Part shown: positions 9,257 to 22,141 of the stretch, piece by piece
Position numbering within the stretch: position 1 is the first letter of the stretch
How the letters are laid out: every line of letters starts with the position of its first letter
Origin: Paracamarosporium sp. OC-R06-R3
Taxonomy: Eukaryota > Ascomycota > Dothideomycetes > Pleosporales > Didymosphaeriaceae
Length of the DNA: 64,000 nucleotides
Reading direction: 5' to 3'
NCBI GenBank assembly: GCA_019828545.1
Contig: JACVRA010000070.1
Span: 1-64,000 of the forward strand
Position numbers and translations under genes: made by a program
The notes under the pieces: model-generated
Told to the model about the DNA's origin: nothing
Database searches by the model: none
Seen by the model: only the letters and a program-made list of their open reading frames with translations

Positions 9257-10894
9257 TTAATTCAGCTTCAACGTATCCCTCTCTGTTATCCGAACAAAAA
9301 ACTCATGTTGCATCCAGATATTAAAGTTTTGACAGGACCATGGCTTCTCAGCGTTGACAATGTCGAAGTCGAATTGGCGAAGAAGCTGCGAGATAGTCAG
9401 CGGATAAGGCTGCCGAGAAACAACAAGAAAAGATAGAGCTCTTACCTCAAAGTACACCTTGTCCATCTCAAGATATGCTACGTTCTTTCCCATACAGCTC
9501 CAGCGTCCGTAACCAAAGACAAGTTCTATCGTCTTCTCCATTTCACGTCGAGTGTCTGGATCAGCCTCAAGCCATCGCTCAGGTCTGAATGTGTCAGTGT
9601 CCGCTCCGAATAAGCGCTGGCGAGTCAAGGCATAGACGTTGTGACCGATGCGTGTACCGCCTGGGAGGAAGATCCCATTGTACGTGTCTCCGCCGGCAGG
9701 AACCTCTTTCGCAACCTGACCCAAAAAGGGTGGATTGATACGAAGGCCTTCCTTGACCACAGCTTGGAGATAGGGTAATTCCTTCGACTCCCTCTGTTGA
9801 ATGGGACTGGACACTTTCCCTTCCGACACGGCTGCATCTACCTCAGCTCTCAGTTTGGCCAGGACGCGAGGCGAAGTCAAGAGTCGGAGGAATGTGCTAC
9901 GAATAGCCGAAGCAGTTGTATCAGATCCGGCAATGATTTGGAGCAAGAGCTCGGCTTCAATTTGCTTCTGCGGGATACCGTTTCTCACAAAGGCACCAAT
10001 CATATCCTGTCGATCTTTCGCGTCCGTTTCGAACCGTTCACCGACGGCAGCCTTTGCTTCGGACATCAATCGTCCGAAGCCTTTCGGGTCTTCTGGGTTT
10101 GGAGCGATCTTAAAAATAAGACCACTGCGGTACAAAAACTTGTGAATAGGCGCTACACCAATGATTGGCGCGGCTGTTGATACGAATTGTTCAGCAAGCT
10201 TAATGTAGTCGTAGATATCTTCATCTCTAGCTAGGTAGCCAAAGGCTTTGCCATAAGCGAGACTCGTAATAACGTCAAGAGTGAAGTACTGCGCTTGGAG
10301 AGCAATGTCCATGGGCTTCAGCGATTCGCCATTCGAGATGTATTTCGTCTTGATCAGGTTCACCCATGACGCAATCTGATCGTCAACGTCCTTCTCCAGT
10401 TGTGGATTCTCCCTGCCAGCATACGCGCCAGCCATCTTGGCTCGACGTTTATCGTGTGTGTCAACATCGAGTTCCGAGAGAATGTTATCAAGATGGGGAT
10501 CCACGCGCATGCCAAGATACCAGTCCGATCGCTTGTATGGAGATCGCGCAGCGCTCATGCGCCGTATAAGTTCGGGATCACTGGTGGTAAGTTCATTCGG
10601 CCCGATACGCACGATGGAGCCTACATTGACATTTTGTCAGCCAAATTCGCCTGTTTTAATTGGAAGAGGCGAACCGAATTTCTGGTCTACTTCTCTATAC
10701 CGATAGTGTTGCTTTCCGCTTGCTTGAGTTTTCATTATGAACAGGTACGAGAATTTCCCTAGGAAAGGGCCCGGAATATGGCGCAGGGGGAGCCATGTCT
10801 GGATTGCAATTAAAACATAGTACGCAGCAAGAATGAGGGGCACAAATGGCAACGCAAATTTGAAGACCACGGTGAGAAACCCGTCAGATGCCAT
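9257..10894 (-). CDS. Cytochrome P450 monooxygenase
   Basis: Exons 10894-10675, 10620-9446 and 9385-9257 give 507 residues. An N-terminal membrane anchor (residues about 5-32) is followed by the proline-rich hinge HIPGPF. Motifs are the I-helix IIAGSDTTASA, the K-helix KEGLR (ExxR), FRPERW and the haem-binding loop FGYGRWSCMG with its cysteine ligand. It is an endoplasmic-reticulum monooxygenase; the sequence resembles fungal pisatin-demethylase-like P450s, but the substrate cannot be read. The first intron uses a weak GTTCGC donor with a good CTGAC branch and TAG acceptor. Stop TAA is at 9257-9259. Being next to Rieske, SDR and Baeyer-Villiger genes suggests a shared oxidative pathway. Confidence 0.9.
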
Positions 10895-11675
10895 GGCGAT
10901 TGTCGTCCGAGGTGAAGGATGCCGGCAAATCGGACTGCAGAGGGTGGATGTGGATTTGTGTTCCTTATGGAACAATTGCGCTCTCCGTGGACAGGCACAC
11001 CCTGACGCGGCTTTACCTCCTACTTGCTACTAAGAGTTCTGGCTCCTTACTATGGGGTGGGCCGAGGCGAACCCTCTTCGTACGATGAGCATGCGACCCC
11101 AGCCACGGACCCATGCATTTGCAAAATGTCTTCGCGTCTTCGCTCGTGCTTTGCTGGCAACAGGGACGATCAGACGGGACTGTGCCATTGCTGGTTACGC
11201 CCCGGCGAGAGTTCGGCAGTCTCGTGTGGGCAGATTAACCAACAACAGCAACCGCCGTTTTGGCGGTACAGGCAGTACCCGCGTGCCGATACCTGTCAGT
11301 CTCTCGCTTAACAACGAGTCATAGAGCGCGATCCACAAAAGTCGGCCTTAGAGATGTCCAGTCGCGTGGCGGCGTATGGATTGAGCGTGGCTGTATCCAC
11401 ATTGCGAGTGCCAGTCGCCTCAAAGGCGATTAGTTTGACAGTTTCAGGCCGAACACTAGGACTCTTAGAATCCTTACCCAAGCAGGTATTCACTCTGGAA
11501 AGAGCGGAGCCTCTCCCGTTCTCCAGGGGCCAAGTTTCAAGACCCTCAAATGGAGCCATGGGTAGTCCCATTCCCCGCTGCCGTGCGGAAATTGACCACG
11601 GCTTGCTCGTCCACTCCATTCATTCAACGTGCCCCTCCATAGCTACACTTCAAGGTAGCAGCGCTTCTGGCCGCT
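10895..11675. other. Divergent intergenic region, P450 / rhodopsin-domain gene
   Basis: 781 bp between two divergent starts. No gene or specific motif that I can support. Confidence 0.4.
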
Positions 11676-12963
11676 ATGTCGTCAACCGTCCCAAAGAACG
11701 AGACGTATGAAGCGTTCCGGGCAAGATTCGATGGAGCCATCATCACCACGTACGCGTTCGCCATGTTTGTTGTACCGCTCAAGATATGGTGTCGCAAGAG
11801 AACGGGAGGGTGGACCAATATGGGGTTTGATGAAGCCTTCACTTTGTTGGGTGCAGCATTTGTGACTAGTGTCTTTGCAGTCATATATGCAGGTACGCTT
11901 CCTTCCTATCTTACATTACCATAATGACAATGCTGATAACCCTCATCAGCTGTTCGTCCACTGCTAGGGAAAAGGCTCGCCGACGTTGCACAGTCACCCG
12001 AAGACATGGCAAAACTACCTGCGTTCGCACTCTATCTCTGGCTTGCGAACTTACTATACACGCCCAGCGTTATGTTTATGAAGCTCTCGATAGTCGCCCT
12101 GTATTGGAGACTGTTCGGTCTGACTCGGAAAGCTCGCATTCCACTTATACTTATCGGTGGAGTCATCATCGCATGGGGCATCACAATTGTGAGTTGCTCT
12201 GCTTGTCATGCGAAGGTTTCGTGACTGACTCGACATTCACTAGGCATTAATCGTTATATTCAACTGCGATCCGATAGCTGGAAGCTGGGACCTCAACCTT
12301 GCGACGACCGCCAAATGCGTTGATAAGAAGTCGTTTTACGTCGGTGGAAGCGTCCCCAACGTTATAACAGATCTCGTTCTTGTCGTCTTGCCCTTGCCGT
12401 ACGTCTGGAAGTTGCATGCTTCCATTGCACAACGAATCGTTCTAGGTGGCATCTTCGCGCTCGGCACCTTCGTCTCTATCGTCTCGATGATACGATTGTC
12501 GGTACTGCTGGATACTACAAGTGGCACATTCGATATGACATACACCTACAAAGACGTCTATCTGTGGAGCTTGGTCGAAATCAACGTTGGCCTGACCTGC
12601 GCATGCTTGCCGAGTTTGCGGCCTATCGTGAGAGTCATTGGTCTAAATCGGCTTTTCTCCAGTGGCCGCTCGCGGCCCACAGATATGAGAACACCTGACC
12701 CTTCTCACGGGCTAAGTGGCAATGTGAGCGGGCACATGAATTCTCGGAGAAAACCCAAAGGATTGTTTTCACAGCTGGGTGATGAGGATGAATTTGAGAT
12801 GATTCCAGAACAGAAGATGAAAGGAGGCGCTTGGGTTGGGGAATCGACGTCACGAGTAAGTCACGACACAGATAGGACATCCAACGGTTCTACCGATTCG
12901 CGGAAACAGGGCGGTCTCGGTGCCATCACAGTACAACGAGACTTTCAAATCACCTCAACCTGA
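11676..12963 (+). CDS. Fungal rhodopsin-domain (PTH11-like) seven-helix membrane protein
   Basis: Exons 11676-11892, 11950-12188 and 12244-12963 give 391 residues. Hydrophobic segments include TTYAFAMFVVPLKIW, AFTLLGAAFVTSVFAVIYA, TPSVMFMKLSIVALYWRLFG, IPLILIGGVIIAWGIT, NVITDLVLVVLPLPYVWKL, IVLGGIFALGTFVSIVSMIR and the SLVEINVGLTCACLPSLRPI helix. The LSIVALYWRLF and CDPIAGSWDL pieces are characteristic of this Pezizomycotina family. The C-terminal 100 or so residues are a polar Ser/Gly-rich cytoplasmic tail. Ligand and signalling role are unknown; such proteins are very numerous in filamentous ascomycetes. Introns of 57 and 55 bp have clean splice signals. Confidence 0.87.
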
Positions 12964-15719
12964 CGCTGAAATTGGGAAATCCTCGAATACTAAAAGACTC
13001 AAAGAGATACAACAACCTTTTACATAAACAAACATATAGCTGATCCTTCGCTTTCTCTAGACTCAGCTAGATATTTAATAGAACAGAATAATTGTAATCA
13101 AGCTTACCTCTCATCTTGAATTTTTCGTTGGTCATTGTGCCTTTTCGCATATGGCAACAATGAGGAGAAATGGAGCAGAGAATGATTCGCTCTCGTTCAA
13201 TTTCGTTTCTTTTCTCTTATTGAAGTTCTAAGGGAGAAGTCTCGAAACCTACACTACGTCCTCAGAGATCTACTTTCGACTTTTTCAGATCTAGTATCGA
13301 ACATGTTCTCGTCAATGAGTCTTCACGCCCCTTCCACCTGGGCAAACTACCTCAGCTAATCCTTAAACCATGCCCGCTCTTGAGATCTTGATCTATTATG
13401 ACTGACTGATTCGGGCCGCGCGCGGTTTCCAGTACTTGCGCTTTCTGTTTAAAGTGGCAGCACGATCATCACAACGGATACCATATCCATATTTGTTTTC
13501 TCTCGCAAAGGACATAGACAGAAACTCTACACCGTGCCGAGAGTTATGAAAGTGTACATATCTACTTCTGTGACGCCCTAGGGCGCCATTCACTGAGAAA
13601 TCACTTCCTAGAGTTTGCTGTTCGATGTCTACTGATAGCTTAGTGCAGTCTGTAAAGTTAAATAACATACAAATACACTTTCACAACTTAAGAACTACAC
13701 AGGATATTCAATTCAACGGTGGACTAGCTAATGCCGACAATGGTTAAGATCGTTGGTTACTATAGATCAGGAACGTAAACGTAACATACTACAAGCGTTA
13801 AGCAACTATAGCTCCAATAGAGAGTGTGCGTGTCATGAAGCACAGGTACAAAAACAAAAGAACACATAGACGACATAAGACACATGCCAGTTCGTATTCG
13901 CGTCCACATCTTTGGGATGTCAGCAACATAGCCCTCACTGACGCACATATCCCTCGCGTCCCGCACATGATACCGTTGCTCAAACCCCGTCTTGCCTGGT
14001 GGATTAGTTCTGTTTAAGATCGGGAATGCAATAACAAGGGCACTCACGACTGTCCTTTCCTCCATCACATCCATTCTGATTGTTCTGCTCCTTCTTCTCC
14101 TCGCTGTTGCCATGGAAGCTTTGCCATTTGCCGGGGGTGATATTCTTTGATTGATTTTGCTGCGTCAGATCAACACTGGACCCCTTTGGTGTAGCGATGT
14201 CCGCCGTGGTCGCTTGGAGACCTATGTCAGAGTTCATCGAGGGAACGGTGCTGGACACGTTGGTAGTTGGGGGGCGGCGGGACTGGTGCGTGGAGATTAT
14301 ATAATGGGCGAGGGGAGACATGTTTGCGTACGTCTCTGGTAGTATGACGTGCTGGGTGAAGAGTAGTTGTTGGTGATGGTGAATGGCGGAGTGTGTTGCC
14401 GAAGACGCGTTTGTATGGCGCGTTATATAGTTGCTGTGACGGGTTGTTCGTGAAGCAAAATACTGTCAAGGTAGTAGGTGGTATTTGGTACGTCTTGGAT
14501 GACGGGAATGATAGCGTTATGTATGCATTAGGGTGGAGGGACATGGAGGAAGTAAGCCACATTCGCTTTCAAGCTGTTCACGACATACTATGGCAAGGCA
14601 CATGCTACCTGCAATGTTACTTAGCAGGCAAGGACACGAAACTGTGTAGACGTTCACCAATCAAGGCTCATTCGATTGGTGGGCAGGCCTTCTGGCATTG
14701 ACTTGAGTTCCCCGCTTGATTACATTGCATCGTTTCAAGTACAAAAGACCCGGTCTGCTGACGCTCGTGACATGTCTACTCATCAACCTTCACGTGAACA
14801 TGTTTGACTTGAGGCATGGCTATGAACAATGACTCTGGCGCTCGATTGGATGAAGTTATAAAGAGTCGTGCATCGATGCTACAGCATCATCCGTGTTGAT
14901 TATCAGCGTCCCTACGGAGGTCGCCGACGAAATTCCCGTGGCCTTAATTGACCGCTCTTCACGGTTCCATGCTTCAAGTTGACCGGTTGATGCACGTGAG
15001 GCCGTGTCGTGACACCTTCCCAAGAGAATGATTACTGCCTGTCTGCAATGTCGTACAGCTCCACGTAGATAGGGCTTAGTCTCGTGCAAGACGCCCTGTG
15101 CGATGTTACGAGACATCGCTACCATACAACCAACGCACGGCCTCGGGCGTTTTGGCGGACCGACGTCTATAGGTGCCGGTCCGGGCAGGTCGGTCGGCAT
15201 TGGGTGCAACTCGATGTCACACTGACCAGGCTTGCACTTGATCCGACCTTCTTACACAATCATCCAGGCCCAACATGATTCATTGGGGGTGTAAGCTCCA
15301 CTCAAGTATGGGCGTTGTGCCGTCTCAATTCCACCCTGGTGTCGTCTTCCACCCTGCCGTGCATCTCTGACATCTTGACCAACTCCATTCTGAGCATGGT
15401 AACATGCACGGCTTACGCTCAAGAACTGGAACGTGCCGCACTGATTGGCTTTGCTGTGATATAATTGGGTTTGGTTTGGGCATCCTTTTGCCCTGCTATT
15501 TGACTGCACGTGAAAATTCCTTCCACTCGTCTATGCACCCCAACGCCATGCTTGATGCATTCATTGTACATGGATTTGCAAATGAAAGTCTCTCGATTGT
15601 CCCACGTATCGTTTTGGTCCAACATTTTTCCGCTTCGCTTCTCTCGAAAAAGAGACACTGCCATCGTATACTACTACCATCGTATACTGCTAGCGTGGCG
15701 GGCGGCGCATCTCCACTTC
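12964..15719. other. Gene-poor intergenic stretch
   Basis: About 2.75 kb without a gene I can name. One low-confidence spliced frame (13798-14321, minus) is listed separately. A 12-bp direct repeat ccatcgtatact occurs at 15661-15672 and 15677-15688. Confidence 0.4.
13798..14321 (-). CDS. Possible small hypothetical protein
   Basis: Exons 14321-14048 and 14009-13798 join through a 38-bp intron (GTGAGT donor, AAACAG acceptor) to give 161 residues. The N-part is Ser/Thr/Gln-rich and hydrophilic. The C-part ends with a Leu-rich hydrophobic helix. I recognise no family, and the intron is at the short limit for fungi, so this may be chance. Annotated only because both splice sites fit and the frame continues. 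Confidence 0.18.
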
Positions 15720-18700
15720 TCACGCTGCTGCTTCGCTAGATTCCGCTATTGTGGTCTCTGGCTTCTGTTCATCTTTTTCTCCACCATCCTTCTTGCCCTC
15801 AGGTTTGCTCTGCACGACCACTTTCTCCTCGACGAGTCGGATGAGGTAAGTACCAGTGTCAGTGGCACCGTCAATATGTCCAAGTTTTGCACTGAAAAGT
15901 TTCGCGTCACGAAGAAGTCTAATAAAATTTTAGTCATACAGTCATATCTCCAAGACGGCTATGCAGCATACCTTTGTTTACCCTGGTCCGTCTTGACCGC
16001 CGCTTCCTTGAAGACCTTTCCGATTTGATCGCGGTAGCTCTCGAAAACCGGCCCCATGATCATCCTAACTTGCATCTCATGCAGATACTTATTGATGACT
16101 TTATGAAGCGTGACCGTCTCCTTGGTAAGCGTCTCCATGTTCGGACTGACGTCCTTCTTCGTCTCTGCTTCAGCGTCCCATTCGATCTTCTTGAGGTTAC
16201 GCACATGCACAGTTGCGCGGTTACTCATGATATCGATGAGTTTCTCGTGGATCGACTGCTGCTGGTCGTGTAGCAGACGCTTCACATTGTCGAATTCAGT
16301 GAGGGCGGACTTGTTTCCTGTTGCGTGGCGGCGAGCACACTCGCGAAGGTAGGGTAGGAGTGCGATAATGAAGGAGAGGGTTTGTGAAGCAATGGCGAGA
16401 TGCTTGGTGTTAATGTTTTTCAGACCGGCGCTATGCATAGCGCCGGCACCTAGGATAAGTTGGCAGAGTCGGGAATTAAACAACTTGATGTAGTCGCAGA
16501 GGGCGGTCGAGATTTCCGAGGTCATGTTAGGCACGGCAGCGAAAAGAACCTCGAAGCGTTCGATGCCGCGGATGACGACGGCAGAAGAATTCGAGACGAT
16601 GTACCTTTCTTCGTCGACGTAAGCGGGTGCTGGGACTTTCTTCTCCGTCGATGCGCCATTGGCTTGGGATGTGCCATTCGTAGTAGCTTCGTCTTTAAGT
16701 TCGCCCAGTATAGAGCCTGCCTGTATCCACTCCGAAGGATCTGATTCCATACCTTTCAATATCTTTGACAACACCTCTTTGTCATGCTCATCGAAATCTT
16801 TTGGTTCCCACCGGTCAGAGTCCATGGCTTTCGCAAGTCCTTGTTTTTCGTTGTCCCCAAATTTAGACACGAAGTCAGTGATATGGTTGTTCACAACACC
16901 TTTCAAGGCAGCACCAGACCGACCCGACACGGCTTCGCATTCGTCAGCAAACAAGCGACAAAGGTTAAAGTAGCGGAGGAATCGATCCAGGGGCAGATTG
17001 GTCGTAACTTCGGCACGGACTTTCAAGAGCTTAGTGACCTGTGTCTGCGCGGCATCTACAGCTTGCCCTAGCAAACTAGACATGTCCAGTGCTTGCATCA
17101 ACTCCTCTTGTAAACCATCCATATCCATCGGGTTCGGTCCAGCTCCCATCGCACCATCAATACTGCTCATGTAGGGACTCCGTGGTGGCGATCGGAGACC
17201 TCCGCTGGATGCTGGGGGAGTGCTGACGCCACTCGTAACATCGAGAAGCACTTTGACTTGAACACTTAATCTTCGCAATGCTTCACCAATATCGGTAAAT
17301 ATGCCAACAAAGAACTCTTCCGCATCGGCTGCATCCATTGAGCGTAGGTTGCGAGCGAGGATTGAATTCTTGTCCTGTTGACTGTAACCCCGGCCGCCAC
17401 GCGTGGAGACGGAGGTCATAGACTCAGTGTCATCGTCGGTGGAACTTGGCAGATATTTTCGAATCAACAATTTCATCTCACGGACAACAGCTTCTCGGAA
17501 GGCAGCACTCGCTTGGTTGGTAAAGTTGGAACCACTTAGACCGACAAGACTCGCTCGCAATTCCGACCGGAACTGATTGCTTGTCGTTAGATACGCAGGC
17601 AGTGTTGACTTTAGCCGTTGATGATCGCCGCGGCCTCGTTGTGATGTCTTCGTCCATCTTTCTAGTGTGTCGCGGCTTGACACCCGTTTGACGTGTTCAC
17701 GCAAATCGGTGCGTAGAGTTTCCACGAATCGCTGCTCAAAACCTTTCCCGATGCGAAATCTCAGTTGCTGCATACCCTCAGATACACCGTCAAGAGCTCG
17801 CAAGCTTCGAAGATCAACAATGGTAGGAGGACATGGTGACGGGATCCAAGAAGTAGTGGAGGGATCATTCGTATCCAGCGTGCCACATATTAGCCTTTCG
17901 ACAGATTCCAAACGAGTCATAGCCGAGTCGAGCTCGCCTTTGTCTACAGTCTCATTGCACACAGACAACCCAGTAATGACTGCTTGCAGCTGATCGGTTG
18001 CGTGCGTAAGCCTCCTAAGATTCTCCCGCCGTCGCTTCAAGCCCACGATTTTAAGGCCTCCTATTGCCATTTGATTGTCTAACCGTTTGAGATCCTCCCG
18101 GAGAGTTTTGATCCTCTCTACAGACTCGGAAGCCTCCGACTGAAGTTCTCTTAAGGAACCCAGAGCAGCAAAGAAAGAGGTCGATGCTGTGGATATGGAT
18201 GTTATCAAATGCACTTCCACTGTGTCCATATACCATGACAGCTTCTCTTGGAGAATCGCATTCGTAGCAAGCGCCTTGCGCCCTGGCGGTTGAGGCGCTT
18301 CGAGTGACCCGTTCCCATCGCCCACATCGTCTCCGCTCTTGGTCCGCACCGGCCGAACAACTTCTGACCTTTCGCTAACAACATCGAACGTGCGGGGGTT
18401 CTCGAGGTGGAAGTCCTCGTCGAAATAGACATTGGGGATCGTGGACAGCGGTGTGACGGTCGGTAGCGTGCGTTTCGACCCGCTCGTACGGCGTTTCGGT
18501 TTCGGTTTCGGTGAGCTGGACGGCGAAAATGCTGAAGACGAGAGCTTTGGGGTTGCGACTGGAGTACCCGCATGCAAGCCACGCTCAAGCGTATCTGCAA
18601 ACTCGTCCGTTTTGACAGAGTCCTTCCGAAATATCGACGTTGCGGCGTCGGACTCGGCCTTTGCGCGTTGGAAAGCTTCATAAAGATTACCGACTTGCGA

Positions 18701-19161
18701 CAAATAAGGATTGAAGGAGGATGGATCAACGTGGGGTATGTTTGCTAGGGTCACGGGAGGTATGTCTCTTGTGGAAGGCGGTTTATGGCTATTGGACATG
18801 GCAGATTGGGCGGTATGCGGCAGCATGCCGGTGCGCACGATCGGGGGTTGCAGCAGCGTTGATATCGCTGTGAGCGTCAGCAAGACCAATATCTCATGCT
18901 ACAGCGTGCGGTAGGGAGTATACCATTGTTGTTCTGCTCCCTCACCGGTCCCATGCTTCCCTTGAAGGCCGTATCCAGCGCGCCTCCCACCGAGTGTATC
19001 GAGCTTGACGTAGACCCGCGACGTGGCTGATAGCGGCCGCCTGTCGAGTTGGGGCGGTTAGCCCAGTCATGCTGCTGGGGAAAGGGGAACTGGCCCTGGC
19101 TGGGTTTTGGTGACAGGAACTCGAAGCTCTCTTGGGACCGCCGGGGGGAGGAGGACGACAT
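15720..19161 (-). CDS. VPS54: Vps54, GARP tethering complex subunit
   Basis: Exons 19161-18924, 18867-15972 and 15918-15720 give 1110 residues. Vps54 is a subunit of the Golgi-associated retrograde protein complex that tethers endosome-derived vesicles at the trans-Golgi. Recognisable parts are SFNPYLSQVGNLYEAF and PNVYFDEDFHLENPRTFDVVSE in the N-terminal third, a coiled-coil segment around the SLRELQSEASESVERIKTL stretch, and the conserved C-terminal domain from ERYIVSNSSAVVIRGIERFE to YLRECARRH. The last exon (RLLRDAKLFSAKLG.. ending SSEAAA) completes the usual C-terminus; without it the frame stops inside the intron. The first intron has a good CTGAC branch and CACAG acceptor, which supports ATG 19161 rather than internal Met codons. 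Divergent from MCM5. Confidence 0.92.
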
Positions 19162-19879
19162 GTTGGCGGCGCAAGTCGGGAGCGCGTGGGTGGCCGAGGC
19201 ATAGGGAGAGGGACAAAGCGGGTCGCGGGGGGCGCTATAACATGCCGGGCCGAAGGATCAAAGGTTACAGGGTCACAGGACGCAAGAAGAGCAAGATATG
19301 CAGCAAGAAAGCGTAATGGCGAGAAGCGTCGTCGTTGGTGTGCTCACCGAGCTGCATCAGCTCTGTGAACCATGGCCGCAGCTTGGCAGGGACCAGCCAT
19401 TGGGGGCTCCGAGCGCCGGGTAGCGCGGGCTGCCGAGTCCATATGGCTTCGTCGCAGAGCACGAATTGCAGCCGCACGCAGGGAGTCTGGATTTGAATCT
19501 GAAAGCCTGCCTGCGAGTAGGAGTACCTCCAAGGAGAGGCAAACATGGCATTAACCACGCTCTTTCCAGGTTGGGTAACATGCAGCTGGGTCGTAGCTTC
19601 CGCGGGAGGCACTGCTGGTATTGGAAGTCGCACCCAACACGTCGCGGGGAAGGCATAAGATGTCGCCTCTGGGTGCTTCGTAACCTGAGAACGACCTCGC
19701 ACCGTTTGCTCCGCTGCTCGACCACGTCTTCTTGGCCAACAGCTGCTGGGTGCCAGATGCACTAGGCTCAAACAAGGTCGAATATTACGCGTTTTCAGGA
19801 GCGCGTTTTGGCGCGTCGCCCCTCCAACCTCCACAACCGCCCGCACTGCCCGAGACCAGCAACACCAAACATACGCACA
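19162..19879. promoter_or_regulatory. Divergent VPS54/MCM5 promoter with cell-cycle elements
   Basis: 718 bp. An MCB (MluI cell-cycle box) ACGCGT lies at 19787-19792 and an E2F/SBF-like ttttggcgcg at 19806-19815, both within 95 bp of the MCM5 ATG. In fungi MBF (Swi6 with Mbp1 or its relatives) drives G1/S expression of MCM genes through ACGCGT. That it does so here is inferred. Long minus-strand frames in this stretch look like GC-rich shadows. Confidence 0.6.
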
Positions 19880-22141
19880 ATGGCCGACAGACAGACGACG
19901 TACACCGTGAGCGTGTTCCCGTCCGAGGGGGATGGTGACCGCCAGGATGCTGCCCCAACCCGCATCCAGAAGGCCCTGGCCGATTTTGTTATGGACTTCC
20001 ACCTCGACAATGTTTTCGTCTACAGGTACGTCGACAGCCGCCGCGCCTTCTGAGCGCTGCTGATGCTCTGCACAGAGACCAAATACGCGAGAATGTCCTC
20101 ATCAAACAATACTACTGCGACATTGACATCGCACATCTCATCTCATATGACGAGGAGCTGGCGCACAAGCTCACCCAGGACCCCGCCGAGATGATTCCTC
20201 TAGTACGTCCTGCAACTCGACACCTCATCTTCTCCTAACCGTTTGCAGTTCGAGGCCGCACTCAAGTCGTGCACGCAGCGCATCGTCTACCCCTCGCAAA
20301 GAAACATCAAGCTGCCACAGCACCAGCTGCTTCTGCACTCGTCCGCCTCGGAGCTCTCCATTCGTGATCTGACGGCCGCACAAGTCTCGCATCTCGTGCG
20401 CATACCCGGCATAATCATTGGTGCCTCTACCCTCTCCTCAAAATCCACAACGCTCGCCATCCGGTGCCGAAATTGCCAACATGAAGAGGTGATTCCAGTG
20501 TCAGGTGGCTTCTCGGGCGTGTCTCTCCCACGAACATGCAGTCGGCAGCGTGGAGAGAATGACGACAGATGTCCTCTGGACCCATATTATGTTATGCACG
20601 AACGCTGCCAGTTCATCGACCAGCAAGTGCTCAAGATGCAGGAAGCACCGGACCAAGTCCCAGTGGGTGAACTGCCCCGCCATATCATGATATCGGCCGA
20701 TCGGTATCTGGCGAACCGTGTCGTCCCAGGCACGAGATGTACCGTGATGGGCATATATTCCATCTACCAGCAGAAAGGATCCAAGAAATCGCAGAATGCT
20801 GCAGTAGCCATCCGGAATCCCTACATCCGCGCCGTGGGTATCCACGCGGACGTAGATCATACTGCGAAGGGCAACATGTCATTCACCGAGGAAGAAGAAC
20901 AAGAATTTTTGGAGATGAGCCGAAGACGAGACATTTATGAAGTGTTTGCGAACTGCATCGCACCTTCTATCTACGGAAACAAGGACATAAAGAAGGCCAT
21001 AGCATGTCTTTTGATGGGAGGGTCTAAGAAGATCCTGCCAGACGGCATGAAGCTCCGTGGCGATATCAACGTCCTACTGCTCGGTGACCCTGGTACCGCA
21101 AAGTCGCAACTCCTGAAGTTCGTCGAGAAGGCTGCGCCAATTGCTGTCTACACTTCTGGTAAAGGTTCTTCAGCAGCCGGTCTGACTGCTTCGGTTCAAC
21201 GCGATCACAACACCCGCGAATTTTACCTGGAGGGAGGTGCTATGGTTCTTGCCGATGGCGGTGTGGTGTGTATCGATGAGTTCGACAAAATGCGTGACGA
21301 GGATCGTGTCGCCATCCACGAGGCCATGGAACAGCAGACTATCTCCATAGCCAAGGCTGGTATTACCACCATTCTCAACTCGCGAACCTCTGTCCTCGCT
21401 GCCGCTAACCCTATTTTCGGACGCTACGATGATATGAAAACACCAGGCGAGAACATTGATTTTCAAACAACCATCTTGTCCCGTTTCGACATGATTTTCA
21501 TCGTCCGAGACGAGCACGACCGCGGTCGCGATGAGCGCATAGCAAAACACGTCATGGGTCTCGCCATGGGCGGCCGCGGTACAGAAGAGGTAGTACAAGC
21601 CGAAATTCCAATCGAGAAAATGAAGCGTTATATATCGTACTGTCGGCAAAAGTGCGCTCCACGGCTGTCTCCCGAGGCTGCAGAAAAACTCAGTTCGCAC
21701 TTCGTCAGCATCAGGCGGCAGGTGCACGCCTCCGAAATGAACGCGAACCAGCGCTCTTCTATCCCGATTACCGTGCGTCAATTAGAGGCTATCATCCGTA
21801 TTACCGAATCTTTAGCCAAACTTTCACTCTCGCCCGTCGCCGATGAGTCCCACGTCGATGAAGCGATCCGTCTATTCTTGGCTTCGACCATGGATGCAGT
21901 GACACAGGGTGAGGGTCAGGCATCAAAAGAGCTTATGGATGAGGTAAACAAGGTTGAAGAAGAACTGCGAAGACGTATGCCCATCGGGTGGCAGGTCAAC
22001 CTCTCGACGTTGAAGCGTGAGATGTGCGATGGAAAAGGCTACTCAGAGCAAGCTTTGGGCCGCGCGCTTCATGTTATGGCTGCAAGGGAGACGATACAGT
22101 GGAGGCACGGGCAAAGCGCTGTGTATAGGTCCAATGTGTAG
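19880..22141 (+). CDS. MCM5: MCM5, subunit of the MCM2-7 replicative helicase
   Basis: Exons 19880-20025, 20076-20202 and 20249-22141 give 721 residues, the usual Mcm5 length. The N-terminal oligonucleotide-binding region carries a zinc-finger pattern (CRNC, then [12 protein letters not shown]). The AAA+ core has Walker [14 protein letters not shown], Walker [12 protein letters not shown] and the arginine finger SRFDM. The C-terminal winged-helix region ends ..[10 protein letters not shown]. It acts at replication origins in the nucleus as part of the CMG helicase. The two 5' introns are 50 and 46 bp with standard signals. Upstream MCB and E2F-like sites fit S-phase regulation. Confidence 0.96.

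Noticed and set aside
13396..13668. 90-codon minus-strand frame
   Set aside because: No recognisable family or splice partners in an AT-rich intergenic stretch.
19265..20002. 245-codon minus-strand frame across the VPS54/MCM5 promoter and MCM5 exon 1
   Set aside because: It is antisense to MCM5 exon 1, lies in GC-rich DNA where long chance frames are common, and has no family features.
21170..21781. 203-codon minus-strand frame inside MCM5
   Set aside because: Lies wholly opposite the conserved AAA+ region of MCM5.
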